Source: Bacteroides fragilis NCTC 9343
Lineage (GTDB): Bacteria > Bacteroidota > Bacteroidia > Bacteroidales > Bacteroidaceae
DNA: 64,000 bases
Assembly: GCF_000025985.1 (NCBI RefSeq)
Contig: NC_003228.3
Location: 124,001 to 188,000 of the forward strand
Reading direction: 5' to 3'
The notes under the pieces are model-generated. The model was not told where the DNA came from, made no database searches, and was given only the letters and a program-made list of their open reading frames with translations. The stretch's first letter is position 1. The number at the start of each line of letters is the position of its first letter. The translations under genes and the position numbers were made by a program. This document shows, one piece after another, positions 56,086-64,000 of the stretch.

Positions 56086-56772
56086 ATGTACAGCATACTA
56101 ATCATTGAAGACGAACAGCGGGTGGCCGATTTGCTTCGCGTCGGTTTGGAAGAGAACGGTTACAACTGTCTGGTAGCTTACGATGGAGCTATGGGACTGA
56201 GAATGTTCCGTGCAAATACGTTCGACCTTGTCATTTCGGACATTGTGCTCCCCAAGATGGACGGATTTGAATTGTGCAAAGAGATTCGGGCTGCTAACCC
56301 TGCCATTCCTATCCTGATGCTCACCGCATTGGGCAGTACGGACGACAAACTGGATGGGTTTGATGCCGGAGCGGATGATTACATGGTGAAACCCTTCGAC
56401 TTCAGGGAGCTGTATGCTCGTATCCGGGTTCTTCTGAAACGAAAACTTGCAGTAGTGACTGATGTGGAGGAAGAGTTAAATTATGCAGACTTATCCGTAA
56501 ACCTGTTGGACAAGAGCGTAAAGAGGGCGGGACGGGACATTAAGCTCTCTCCCAAAGAATACAACCTGCTGGTATATATGATCGAGAATGCAGAGAAAGT
56601 TGTCAGCCGGATGGATATAGCCGACAAAGTGTGGAACACGCACTTTGACACGGGTACGAACTTCATTGATGTCTATATCAACTATCTCCGTAAGAAAATA
56701 GACCGTGACTTCGATACTAAACTCATACACACAAAGACAGGCATGGGATTTATTCTCACCGATAAGTTATGA
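56086..56772 (+). CDS. OmpR/PhoB-family response regulator
   Basis: 228 residues. Receiver Glu8-Asp9, phospho-acceptor Asp52 (VISDIVLPKMDG), Thr80 and Lys102 (MVKPFD). A winged-helix domain from about residue 130 (LSPKEYNLLVYMIENAEKVV, TGTNFIDVYINYLRKKID) has the classic OmpR sequence. The gene overlaps the kinase start by 4 bp (ATGA). Its likely target is the repeat array before mgtA. Confidence 0.94.
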   Translation: MYSILIIEDEQRVADLLRVGLEENGYNCLVAYDGAMGLRMFRANTFDLVISDIVLPKMDGFELCKEIRAANPAIPILMLTALGSTDDKLDGFDAGADDYMVKPFDFRELYARIRVLLKRKLAVVTDVEEELNYADLSVNLLDKSVKRAGRDIKLSPKEYNLLVYMIENAEKVVSRMDIADKVWNTHFDTGTNFIDVYINYLRKKIDRDFDTKLIHTKTGMGFILTDKL

Positions 56773-58136
56773 AAATAAGAAGTATCCTTACCATCAAATA
56801 TGCAGGTATCACGGCCACTATCTTTCTCGTGTTTATGGCCACTATCTATTGTGTGAACGAACATCTGCGCAGTGATTCTTTTTATCGTAGCCTGCGAAGC
56901 GAAGCTATCACTAAAGCCCATCTGTTTCTTAACAATCAGGTTGATGTAGAAACCATGCAGTCGATATATCTCAATAATCGTCAGTTCATTGATGAGGTGG
57001 AAGTAGCTGTATACACTCCCGATTTCCGGATACTCTACCACGATGCGTTGCACAACGATATCATTAAGGAGACTCCCGGAATGATCGATGAGATTGTCCG
57101 GAAAAAGGAGATCGACTTCCGTACAGGAGACTATCAGGGGATAGGGATTTTATATGAGTTCGGGGGTAAAAATTATGTGGTGACAGCTGCCGCTTACGAC
57201 CGTTACGGACATATTAATCAGGTCATAATGACGCGGCTGCTTCTCCTTTTATCTATCGGCGGACTGAGTGTGCTCGTCATTGTGGGTTATATGCTTGCCA
57301 AAAGTTCACTTGCCCCTATCCGTAGCATCGTACGTAAAGCCGAGGGTATCACCGTCACTCAAATCGACGAACGGTTGCCTGTCAAGAACGAGCATGATGA
57401 ACTGGGAGAACTAGCCCTTGCCTTCAATGCACTGCTGGACAGGGTGGAAAAGACTTTCAATGATCAGCGGATGTTTGTGAGCAATGTATCACACGAACTT
57501 CGTACACCTATGGCGGCACTGTCGGCAGAACTTGACTTGGCGCTGCAAAAGGAACGTACTGTCACACAATATCAAAATTCAATACACAATGCGTTACAAG
57601 ATTCCCAGCGCGTCATTGAACTGATAGATGGCTTGTTGAACCTTGCCAAAGCGGATTATTATCCCGAGCAAATCAAGAAAGAGGAAATCCGGCTGGATGA
57701 ATTGCTGTTGGATGCCAATGAGCTTGTGCTCAAAGCCCATCCGGATTATCACATAGAACTGATTTTCGAGCAGGAGGCAGATGATGACCGTGTGTTGACT
57801 GTGATCGGGAATCCGTATCTGCTTACCACTGCTTTTGTGAACCTGATAGAGAATAACTGCAAGTATTCTGATAACCGGACGTCGTTTATCCAGATCTCAT
57901 TCTGTGATCAGTGGACCATCGTAAGTTTATCCGACAACGGTGCCGGGATGTCCGAAACGGATAAGGAGAACTTGTTCAAGCTCTTCTACCGCGGAGAGAA
58001 TAAAAACCAGGCTCAGGGACATGGTATCGGAATGACGCTTACAAAGAAGATACTCACCCTCCATAAGAGTGAGATCTCGGTGTATTCACACCAAGGAGAG
58101 GGCACTACCTTTGTGATAAGGTTTCATCATTTATAA
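56769..58136 (+). CDS. Sensor histidine kinase with HAMP domain
   Basis: 455 residues. Two membrane segments (about residues 10-30 and 157-178) enclose a periplasmic sensor domain of about 125 residues. A HAMP domain follows, then phospho-acceptor His242 in VSHELRTPMAALSAEL, N box FVNLIENNCKYSD, G1 DNGAGMSE and G2 GHGIGMTL. The arrangement with regulator and mgtA resembles PhoQ-type magnesium sensing, but the sensor domain has no PhoQ acidic cluster that I can point to, so the signal is inferred. Confidence 0.94.
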   Translation: MKIRSILTIKYAGITATIFLVFMATIYCVNEHLRSDSFYRSLRSEAITKAHLFLNNQVDVETMQSIYLNNRQFIDEVEVAVYTPDFRILYHDALHNDIIKETPGMIDEIVRKKEIDFRTGDYQGIGILYEFGGKNYVVTAAAYDRYGHINQVIMTRLLLLLSIGGLSVLVIVGYMLAKSSLAPIRSIVRKAEGITVTQIDERLPVKNEHDELGELALAFNALLDRVEKTFNDQRMFVSNVSHELRTPMAALSAELDLALQKERTVTQYQNSIHNALQDSQRVIELIDGLLNLAKADYYPEQIKKEEIRLDELLLDANELVLKAHPDYHIELIFEQEADDDRVLTVIGNPYLLTTAFVNLIENNCKYSDNRTSFIQISFCDQWTIVSLSDNGAGMSETDKENLFKLFYRGENKNQAQGHGIGMTLTKKILTLHKSEISVYSHQGEGTTFVIRFHHL

Positions 58137-58178
58137 TTCCGGTAAGATTGTAGAATCGATCTCTTCCGATCCGGCAAA

Positions 58179-58231
58179 TTCTAATACTTTTCTAATACTG
58201 CTCTAATTTGTTTCTAACTACCTTCTCATAA
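58179..58231 (+). promoter_or_regulatory. Five 11-bp direct repeats upstream of mgtA (candidate operator)
   Basis: Repeats begin at 58179, 58190, 58201, 58212 and 58223: TTCTAATAC, TTCTAATAC, CTCTAATTT, TTCTAACTA, TTCTCATAA. The period is exactly 11 bp. OmpR-family dimers bind direct repeats on one DNA face, and the array ends 9 bp before the -7 box (58241), where an activator would sit. Confidence 0.75.
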
Positions 58232-58240
58232 GGTGGTTTG

Positions 58241-58248
58241 TACCTTTG
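58241..58248 (+). promoter_or_regulatory. -7 box of mgtA
   Basis: TACCTTTG fits TAnnTTTG. No -33 TTTG is present at the usual spacing, in keeping with an activator-dependent promoter. Confidence 0.6.
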
Positions 58249-58295
58249 TGGCGTTAAAAACGAACAGAGTGTCTACTTATTAAAGCGCAAAGATT

Positions 58296-60947
58296 ATGAT
58301 TTGGAGAAAGAAAGAAAAAAAGAAAGCGCAGTATCAATTTAATTCCGAACGGGTATTCCTGGTTGCCACGCAACCTGCTAAGACTGCATATTCTTATTTC
58401 CAGACTTCGAGTGTGGGACTGAGTGAAGAAGAGATCGGGCAACGACAATCCGCCTATGGTAAAAATGAAATCTCACGAGAGCAAAAGAAGAATCCACTCG
58501 TACTTTTCATCCGTACGTTCATCAATCCGTTTATCGGTGTGTTGACGGCGCTGGCTGTCATCTCTCTGGTCATCGATGTAGTAATGGCCCGTCCTGAAGA
58601 CCGTGAGTGGACAGCTGTTCTGATTATTATCTCGATGGTAGTTTGCAGTGCCATTCTCCGCTTCTGGCAGGAGTGGAAAGCAAGTGAAGCTACTGACTCA
58701 TTGATGAAGATGGTCAAAAATACCTGTTTCGTAAAGCGGTTTTCGGGAAGTGAGGAGGTTGATATTACGGAATTGGTACCGGGTGATGTTGTTTGCCTTG
58801 CTGCCGGTGACATGATTCCGGCAGACATCCGCATCATTGAATCGAAGGATCTATTTGTCAGCCAGGCATCACTTACCGGTGAGTCCGATCCAGTAGAGAA
58901 ATTTCCTGAAATAAACGGTAGGAGACACAGTCACGGAAGCGTCATCGAGCTTGACAATATCTGCTACATGGGTTCCACTGTTATCAGCGGATCTGCCAAA
59001 GGAATCGTTTTCGGGACGGGTAACGATACCTATCTCGGAACGATAGCCCGAAGTTTAGTGGGTGAACGTGCGACTACCGCTTTCGACAAGGGAATCAGTA
59101 AGGTCAGTTTCTTACTGATACGCTTTATGCTGGTGATGGTTCCATTCGTCTTCTTTGTCAACGGTTTCACAAAAGGCGATTGGTTCGAGGCATTCATATT
59201 TGCCTTATCGGTGGCTGTGGGATTGACTCCTGAGATGCTTCCGATGATAGTCACAGCAAACCTCTCGAAAGGTGCTGTATCAATGTCGAAGAAAAAAACG
59301 GTCGTGAAGAATCTCAATGCCATCCAGAATTTCGGGGCCATGAACATTCTTTGTACCGACAAGACCGGTACGCTGACCTGCGATAAAATCGTATTGGAGA
59401 AGTATATCAATGCGGACGGCAGCGATGATCATTCCCGAAGGATATTGCGCCACGCATTCCTTAACAGTTACTTTCAGACAGGTCTCAAGAACCTGATGGA
59501 CAAAGCTATCCTTGCCCACGTACGCGAAGAAAATCTGGAACATCTGACGGAAGGTTACACGAAGATTGATGAGATACCGTTTGATTTCAGTCGACGTCGG
59601 ATGTCGGTAGTTATTGAAGATCAGCAGGGAAAAAGGCAAATCATCACGAAGGGAGCTGTGGAGGAGATGCTGAATATTTGCTCTCATGCCGAGTTCAACG
59701 GTCAGGTATATGAATTGACCGATAAACTCAGAAGTAAGGCAAAGAGAATCAGTGATGATATGAATCGTAACGGGATGCGGGTACTTGCCATCGCACAAAA
59801 AAGCTTTATCAGCAAGGCACGGGACTTTGCCGTCACCGACGAGGACGAGATGGTACTTATTGGTTACCTGGCGTTTCTTGATCCCCCCAAGCCCTCTTCT
59901 GCCGAGGCTATCCGCCAATTGCGCGAATATGGTATCGAGGTTAAGATACTTTCCGGTGATAATGATGTAATCGTGAACGCCATTGCCCGGCAGATAGGCA
60001 TTGATACGTGCCATTCGGTAACAGGGGTTGAGCTTGAAGGCAAGGACGGGGAAGAATTACGTGAAATAGTGGGACAAGCCACTCTCTTTTCCAGGCTGAC
60101 GCCTTTGCAGAAGAGCGAGATAATCATGATTCTTCAGCAAAATGGCAACACGGTAGGATTTTTGGGTGACGGGGTGAATGATGCCGGAGCATTGAGGCAG
60201 TCGGACATTGGTATTTCCGTAGATTCTGCCGTGGACATTGCGAAGGAGAGTGCCGATATCATTCTTTTGGACAAAGATTTGAGTGTGCTCAAAGAGGGTG
60301 TCTTGGAAGGGCGTAAGACCTTTGGCAATATCACCAAATACATAAAGATGACCGCCAGTTCCAATTTCGGCAATATGTTCAGTGTGATGTTCGCCAGTGC
60401 ATTTCTGCCGTTTCTGCCCATGTTGCCGATACATCTGCTCATTCAGAACCTTTTGTATGATATCTCGCAAACTACCATTCCGTTTGACCGGATGGATGCC
60501 GAGTTTCTGAAGCAACCCCAGAAGTGGGACGCATCCGATCTGAGTCGGTTTATGATTTACATCGGGCCGATAAGTTCCGTTTTCGATATTGCCACCTATT
60601 GTTTGATGTGGTACGTGTTTGCCTGTAATTCACCTGAGCACCAGACTCTCTTTCAGTCCGGTTGGTTTGTCGAGGGATTATTGTCACAGACATTGATCGT
60701 ACATATGATCAGGACTCGTAAGATACCGTTTTTTCAGAGTCGTGCCACCTGGCCGGTGCTGGGGTTGACCTTCCTGATCATGGCAATGGGCATAGCTATT
60801 CCTTTCACATCGTTTGGCCTGTCGATAGGACTTGAACCGTTACCGTTGAGTTACTTCCCCTGGCTGGTGCTTATCTTGGTATCCTACTGTGTTCTTACAC
60901 AATTTATGAAGAGCTGGTATATTCGAAGATTTTCGAAATGGTTATAA
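58296..60947 (+). CDS. mgtA: Magnesium-translocating P-type ATPase
   Basis: 883 residues, close to MgtA/MgtB length. Phosphorylation site DKTGTLT with Asp355, A-domain TGES (LTGESDPVEK), N-domain and hinge GDGVNDAGALRQ, and about ten membrane segments with the Mg-pump M4 pattern VAVGLTPEMLPMIV and C-terminal block MTASSNFGNMFSVMFASAF and DISQTTIPFDRMD. It imports magnesium into the cell. It belongs to the regulator-kinase-mgtA-porin group. Its 160-bp upstream region carries the 11-bp repeat array. Confidence 0.96.
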   Translation: MIWRKKEKKKAQYQFNSERVFLVATQPAKTAYSYFQTSSVGLSEEEIGQRQSAYGKNEISREQKKNPLVLFIRTFINPFIGVLTALAVISLVIDVVMARPEDREWTAVLIIISMVVCSAILRFWQEWKASEATDSLMKMVKNTCFVKRFSGSEEVDITELVPGDVVCLAAGDMIPADIRIIESKDLFVSQASLTGESDPVEKFPEINGRRHSHGSVIELDNICYMGSTVISGSAKGIVFGTGNDTYLGTIARSLVGERATTAFDKGISKVSFLLIRFMLVMVPFVFFVNGFTKGDWFEAFIFALSVAVGLTPEMLPMIVTANLSKGAVSMSKKKTVVKNLNAIQNFGAMNILCTDKTGTLTCDKIVLEKYINADGSDDHSRRILRHAFLNSYFQTGLKNLMDKAILAHVREENLEHLTEGYTKIDEIPFDFSRRRMSVVIEDQQGKRQIITKGAVEEMLNICSHAEFNGQVYELTDKLRSKAKRISDDMNRNGMRVLAIAQKSFISKARDFAVTDEDEMVLIGYLAFLDPPKPSSAEAIRQLREYGIEVKILSGDNDVIVNAIARQIGIDTCHSVTGVELEGKDGEELREIVGQATLFSRLTPLQKSEIIMILQQNGNTVGFLGDGVNDAGALRQSDIGISVDSAVDIAKESADIILLDKDLSVLKEGVLEGRKTFGNITKYIKMTASSNFGNMFSVMFASAFLPFLPMLPIHLLIQNLLYDISQTTIPFDRMDAEFLKQPQKWDASDLSRFMIYIGPISSVFDIATYCLMWYVFACNSPEHQTLFQSGWFVEGLLSQTLIVHMIRTRKIPFFQSRATWPVLGLTFLIMAMGIAIPFTSFGLSIGLEPLPLSYFPWLVLILVSYCVLTQFMKSWYIRRFSKWL

Positions 60948-61011
60948 AGACGGGGAAGAAGTAGGCTGAATCGAACTCTATTTACTGACTGAATTACAAG
61001 AATGGGAAATT

Positions 61012-62097
61012 ATGAACTATATTGCAATAGTCTGTTGGATGCTTTTCGGGAGCGTCCTCCGCCTTTGCGCCCAGACGTGTGGCGCCACTTATATTACCGA
61101 GTTCCAATATGATCTGAAGAAGAGGACGAACTGGTGCAACCTGTTAAGATTGGACGCATACGTGCCCATCGGTACGAAGGGAATCTTGGAGTTTGCTTCG
61201 ATACACGTATATAAGACGCGTCCGGAACGGATCATTAATGACCTGCAAACCTTCTCGAATATTGAAGAGGATAATTTGCCTTGTGCCATTGCTGTGCTGG
61301 GATATACCCGGCTTGTCGGAAATGTCACTTTGTTTGCCGGGATTCGCAATCTGAATGAAGATTATTTCACAACTCCTTGTATGTCACTGTTTACAAACAG
61401 TTCGTGCGGGATATTCCCTACTTTGTCCGCTAACTATCCGATAGCCAATTATCCTCTGGCTGCATTATGTCTCGATTATAAGATGACGCTGGGCCGGTTC
61501 GGTATTGAAAGCAGTCTGTACAACGGTAAAGGGTACAACGGATGGAGTAAAGGTAAGCATCCGTTCACATTCAATCCCCGCAAGGACGGAGTATTCAGTA
61601 TAACGGAAATTAATTATCAAACAGAATATGGAAAGTGTTTTGGCGGTTTCTCTCTACATACTAACGGTGATATGCCTGATGTGGCTGGAGAGTGGAAGAC
61701 CCGGGAAAGGGAAAAGAAAGTCTCCCCGAAGATGACGTTTGCCTGGTGGGGGTATGCAGAACGAAAGTTATGGAGTAGAGTTCGTCAGGAGGTAAACCTG
61801 TTAGTACAATACACCCGTACTTCTTCTGTGTTCAGTGAATGTAGAAATTATATGGGAGCAGGTGTGACGTGGATTTATGTTCCGGGTGGTCAGAAGCGGC
61901 ATGAGGCGGGCTTGTTCCTGTCTGCCGCTCAGTTCAAATCGTGTAATGAAGTTGCCGGAGAAGTGACATATCGTTATTCGTTTAATCGGGATACATATAT
62001 ACAGCCGGCAATACATCTGATAAAGAATGGAGGAGGGCTTCATGAAGTTTTTCTGATAAGGATGGGGTATATATTGAATGGTGGAAGAGTCAGATAG
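61012..62097 (+). CDS. Porin-like outer-membrane beta-barrel protein
   Basis: 361 residues. Signal peptide (IAIVCWMLFGSVLRLCAQ). The mature part is made of short amphipathic strands with aromatic ends (FGRF-like LGRFGIESSLYNGKGYNGW, EGRF-type REKKVSPKMTFAWWGYAERK), typical of carbohydrate-selective or general porins. The gene lies 64 bp behind mgtA with no promoter box between, so it is probably in the same transcript. A divalent-cation or general outer-membrane channel that serves MgtA is a reasonable inference. Confidence 0.7.
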   Translation: MNYIAIVCWMLFGSVLRLCAQTCGATYITEFQYDLKKRTNWCNLLRLDAYVPIGTKGILEFASIHVYKTRPERIINDLQTFSNIEEDNLPCAIAVLGYTRLVGNVTLFAGIRNLNEDYFTTPCMSLFTNSSCGIFPTLSANYPIANYPLAALCLDYKMTLGRFGIESSLYNGKGYNGWSKGKHPFTFNPRKDGVFSITEINYQTEYGKCFGGFSLHTNGDMPDVAGEWKTREREKKVSPKMTFAWWGYAERKLWSRVRQEVNLLVQYTRTSSVFSECRNYMGAGVTWIYVPGGQKRHEAGLFLSAAQFKSCNEVAGEVTYRYSFNRDTYIQPAIHLIKNGGGLHEVFLIRMGYILNGGRVR

Positions 62098-62279
62098 TTG
62101 ATGCGGGGAAACGATGTAAATGGTATCGGAGGGAAAAGAGTGGACCGGGATTTTAGGTTCAGCGATTTTTAGGGCGGGAGAGGAGATATGCTGTCAGATT
62201 TAGATTGGGTGATAAAAAGATTCTGAATGATAATTTTCTAAAAAAGAGAGAAATAGAAACTCTCTAAACAAAAAATGCA
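62098..62279. other. Short spacer with a weak hairpin
   Basis: AGAGAG (62245-62250) pairs with CTCTCT (62260-62265), followed by A-rich sequence. It is too weak to call a terminator. Confidence 0.3.
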
Positions 62280-62287
62280 TATATTTG
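62280..62287 (+). promoter_or_regulatory. -7 box of the lipoprotein gene
   Basis: TATATTTG, 30 bp before ATG 62318. Confidence 0.45.
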
Positions 62288-62317
62288 TCTGATAAGTAAC
62301 CATAAAAACACAAAAAC

Positions 62318-63115
62318 ATGAAAACTCGGGCATTACGAAGCTATCTATGCTTTACTTTACTGGCTACAGCCTTTCTGCTGGGACTGGCCGGCTGTGATAA
62401 GGAGGAATCCGAACCGTTAAGAATTGGAGACGATTCATTTAATAATATTGAAAATGGTGTCTGGACTGCTTATTATCCGAATACAAATCAGACGTCTATC
62501 GCCATTTATGGAGGAGTAAAACCCTATACCGTAAGTAGCAATTCTGATATCCTCAAAGTGAATATGGATAAGCTTTCGGATGCTTTCAACTACGAAACAC
62601 TGGGCGTTGGTGATGCGGAAGTGACTATTACCGATGCGAAAGGAGAATCCGTCGGTTTAAAAGTGAAAATAGATTATCGGTCTGATAAAATGAAGATCGT
62701 TAAGCTGGATGCTTATGTGAAAGGCGATAAGATGACGGTGGCTGCACAAAAGGAACTGAAAGAAAAAGCCTTGGCTTCCATTCCTGTAAAAGCAGGAGGC
62801 GGTTATCAGTTTATATATACAAAGGATCAAGGGGGAATTGTATATGTCTATCCGGATAAATACGGTGAGAAATATAAAGAAGGGACTTTCACCCGTAGTT
62901 CTCTTGCGGTTGGGAATAGTTCATATCGGAAATATGAAATAAAGTTGGATGGTATGGAAAGGACATATATTGTTCAGAGATATTATCCGTCGAAGACACG
63001 AAGTGTGGCTATGGTGCCTTATGGCTTTTATGAGGATCTCCTGGATCAGTTTACAGATGACTATCCCGAAGTGGAAAGTGTATACACCATGCAGGTTGTC
63101 AGTGCGGTTTTCTGA
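62318..63115 (+). CDS. Unrecognised lipoprotein, 265 aa
   Basis: Signal peptide MKTRALRSYLCFTLLATAF, then LLGLAGC with the acylated Cys. The mature part is rich in beta-forming residues (YTVSSNSDILKVNMDKLSD, GVGDAEVTITDAKGESVGLK), the first half of which resembles a bacterial Ig-like or pilus-like module. A second, mixed alpha/beta half follows. The family is not identified. The gene has its own promoter box and faces the SNF2 gene convergently. Confidence 0.65.
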   Translation: MKTRALRSYLCFTLLATAFLLGLAGCDKEESEPLRIGDDSFNNIENGVWTAYYPNTNQTSIAIYGGVKPYTVSSNSDILKVNMDKLSDAFNYETLGVGDAEVTITDAKGESVGLKVKIDYRSDKMKIVKLDAYVKGDKMTVAAQKELKEKALASIPVKAGGGYQFIYTKDQGGIVYVYPDKYGEKYKEGTFTRSSLAVGNSSYRKYEIKLDGMERTYIVQRYYPSKTRSVAMVPYGFYEDLLDQFTDDYPEVESVYTMQVVSAVF

Positions 63116-63161
63116 TCTTGAATGTATGAGAGAACCGGCCTGATAAGCAGCGGGAAGAAGG

Positions 63162-64000
63162 CTATGATCCTAAAAGTCGGGCCCACTCTCGGTTGGTTAG
63201 TGCCGGAAGCTGCTCGGTATCTGTAATAAAGGTTTCGGCCAGTTTGCGCTTTTCTTCTTGCAGTTGTATAATTTTCTCCTCTATGCTGCCTTGAGTGATA
63301 AAACGGTAAGCAATCACCTGATTGTTTTGTCCGATACGGTGGGCTCGGGCGATGGCCTGTGATTCGGCTGCCGGGTTCCACCAAGGATCGATAATGAATA
63401 CATAGTCTGCCTGTGTCAGGTTGAGGCCTACACCTCCGGCTTTGAGTGAGATAAGAAAAGCCTGTATCTTGGGGTCACGGTTAAAGCGTGCTATTTCTTC
63501 CGGACGATTGGTTGAAGAGCCTGTCAGGAAGGCGTAATCCCATTTGCGTTTACGAAATTCACCGGCAACTAATTCCAGGTGTTTAACGAAAGAAGAGAAG
63601 ATCAGAACTTTATGTCCTTCGCTGCGGAGCGTTTCGAAGGTTTCTATAATCTGATATAATTTACCCGAATCACCGATGAAATCGGGTAAAAACAATTGCG
63701 GATGACAGGAGAGTTGTCTTAGACGGAGGATTCCATTGAGTACCGTGAAAGATTGTTGTCCCTTCTCTGCAGTCTGTTCCAGTAAGATGTTCCGAAGGCT
63801 GTTCTTTTCATGTTGATAGAGTTCGTTTTGTCTTTCTGTCATATCGCAATAAACTACTTCTTCGGTTAATGATGGCAGTTCCGGGGTTACCTCCTGCTTA
63901 CTTCTGCGTAGGATGAATGGTGTGATGAGCTGACGTAAGCGATCCTTCATTCGTTCGTCTCCTTGCCGGATGGCATTGATAAAATGCTTGCTGAAAGTGG
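63162..64000 (-). CDS. SNF2-family helicase, C-terminal part (runs off the right edge)
   Basis: The frame is open to base 64000, so the start lies outside the window. About 279 residues are present. LRRSKQEVTPELPSL is the end of the SNF2 N-terminal domain. The helicase C-domain follows: LRQLSCHPQLF, KVLIFSSFVKHLE, FLISLKAGGVGLNLTQADYV, and motif VI QAIARAHRIGQNNQV with its arginine fingers. SNF2 proteins use ATP to move along or remodel nucleoprotein DNA. The bacterial role is not known. Complementary to the lipoprotein gene by convergence. Confidence 0.9.
   Translation of the reverse strand, partial: TFSKHFINAIRQGDERMKDRLRQLITPFILRRSKQEVTPELPSLTEEVVYCDMTERQNELYQHEKNSLRNILLEQTAEKGQQSFTVLNGILRLRQLSCHPQLFLPDFIGDSGKLYQIIETFETLRSEGHKVLIFSSFVKHLELVAGEFRKRKWDYAFLTGSSTNRPEEIARFNRDPKIQAFLISLKAGGVGLNLTQADYVFIIDPWWNPAAESQAIARAHRIGQNNQVIAYRFITQGSIEEKIIQLQEEKRKLAETFITDTEQLPALTNREWARLLGS

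Noticed and set aside
55890-56105. 71-codon minus-strand ORF with a protein-like C-terminus
   Set aside because: It covers the promoter and start of the divergent response regulator and has no promoter of its own; at most a relic.

Overview
The window looks like chromosomal DNA of a Bacteroides, most likely B. fragilis or a close relative. Many genes are preceded by the Bacteroides -7 promoter box TAnnTTTG, few have a Shine-Dalgarno-like site, and the gene families are typical: fimbrillin-type lipoprotein, S46 dipeptidyl-peptidase, DUF2851, WbqC, a single-domain arabinose-5-phosphate isomerase, large two-component sets and a lipoprotein-rich envelope gene set. An inverted-repeat pair matching the ARACGTWCGT motif of the B. 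fragilis invertible promoters (targets of the Mpi recombinase) points to that species. I see no rRNA, tRNA, CRISPR array, prophage or intact insertion sequence.

Layout. 0-5.9 kb is accessory: a partial BACON-like protein, ybeY, three unrecognised ORFs (one only 49 codons, overlapping its neighbour), a transposase relic, and a fimbrillin/FISUMP lipoprotein whose upstream promoter lies in an apparently invertible segment, here in the OFF orientation. 5.9-16 kb holds a SpmA-SpmB-like fusion, an AlkD-like protein, ruvB, a polysaccharide flippase, a DUF389 membrane protein, a DPP7-type S46 peptidase and an EamA transporter. 16-24 kb holds a DEAD-box helicase, a lipoprotein tyrosine phosphatase, a LOG / arabinose-5-phosphate isomerase / PfkB operon, an M16 peptidase and a GNAT protein. 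24-32 kb holds a mannonate pair (SDR oxidoreductase and uxuA), then dapB, an active signal peptidase I, a second signal peptidase-like protein that has lost both catalytic residues, and a WbqC protein.

32-48.9 kb holds an outer-membrane barrel protein with a dihydrouridine synthase, a CBM9-like protein, a complete RND efflux operon (adaptor, pump, outer-membrane factor) that ends in an LpxA-like acyltransferase, a GH2 beta-galactosidase, two envelope proteins encoded with a 62-nt overlap, and a thioesterase. 48.9-51.8 kb holds cysS and a Cof-type phosphatase, separated by a repeat- and hairpin-rich spacer.

51.8-55.7 kb is an AT-rich island: a histidine kinase/response regulator pair on the minus strand, divergent from a 54-residue six-cysteine peptide and a secreted six-bladed Kelch protein. 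A strong terminator separates the peptide from the Kelch gene. 56-62.1 kb is a second module: an OmpR-type regulator, its kinase, the magnesium P-type ATPase mgtA and a porin-like protein. Five direct repeats with an exact 11-bp period lie just upstream of the mgtA -7 box and look like the regulator's operator. The window ends with an unrecognised lipoprotein and the C-terminal part of a SNF2 helicase.

The observations most worth following are the invertible promoter at 5.4 kb, the catalytically dead signal peptidase paralogue, the kinase / Cys-rich peptide / Kelch island, the mgtA operator array and the RND-LpxA operon. Enzyme names rest on family motifs visible in the translations; no database search was possible.
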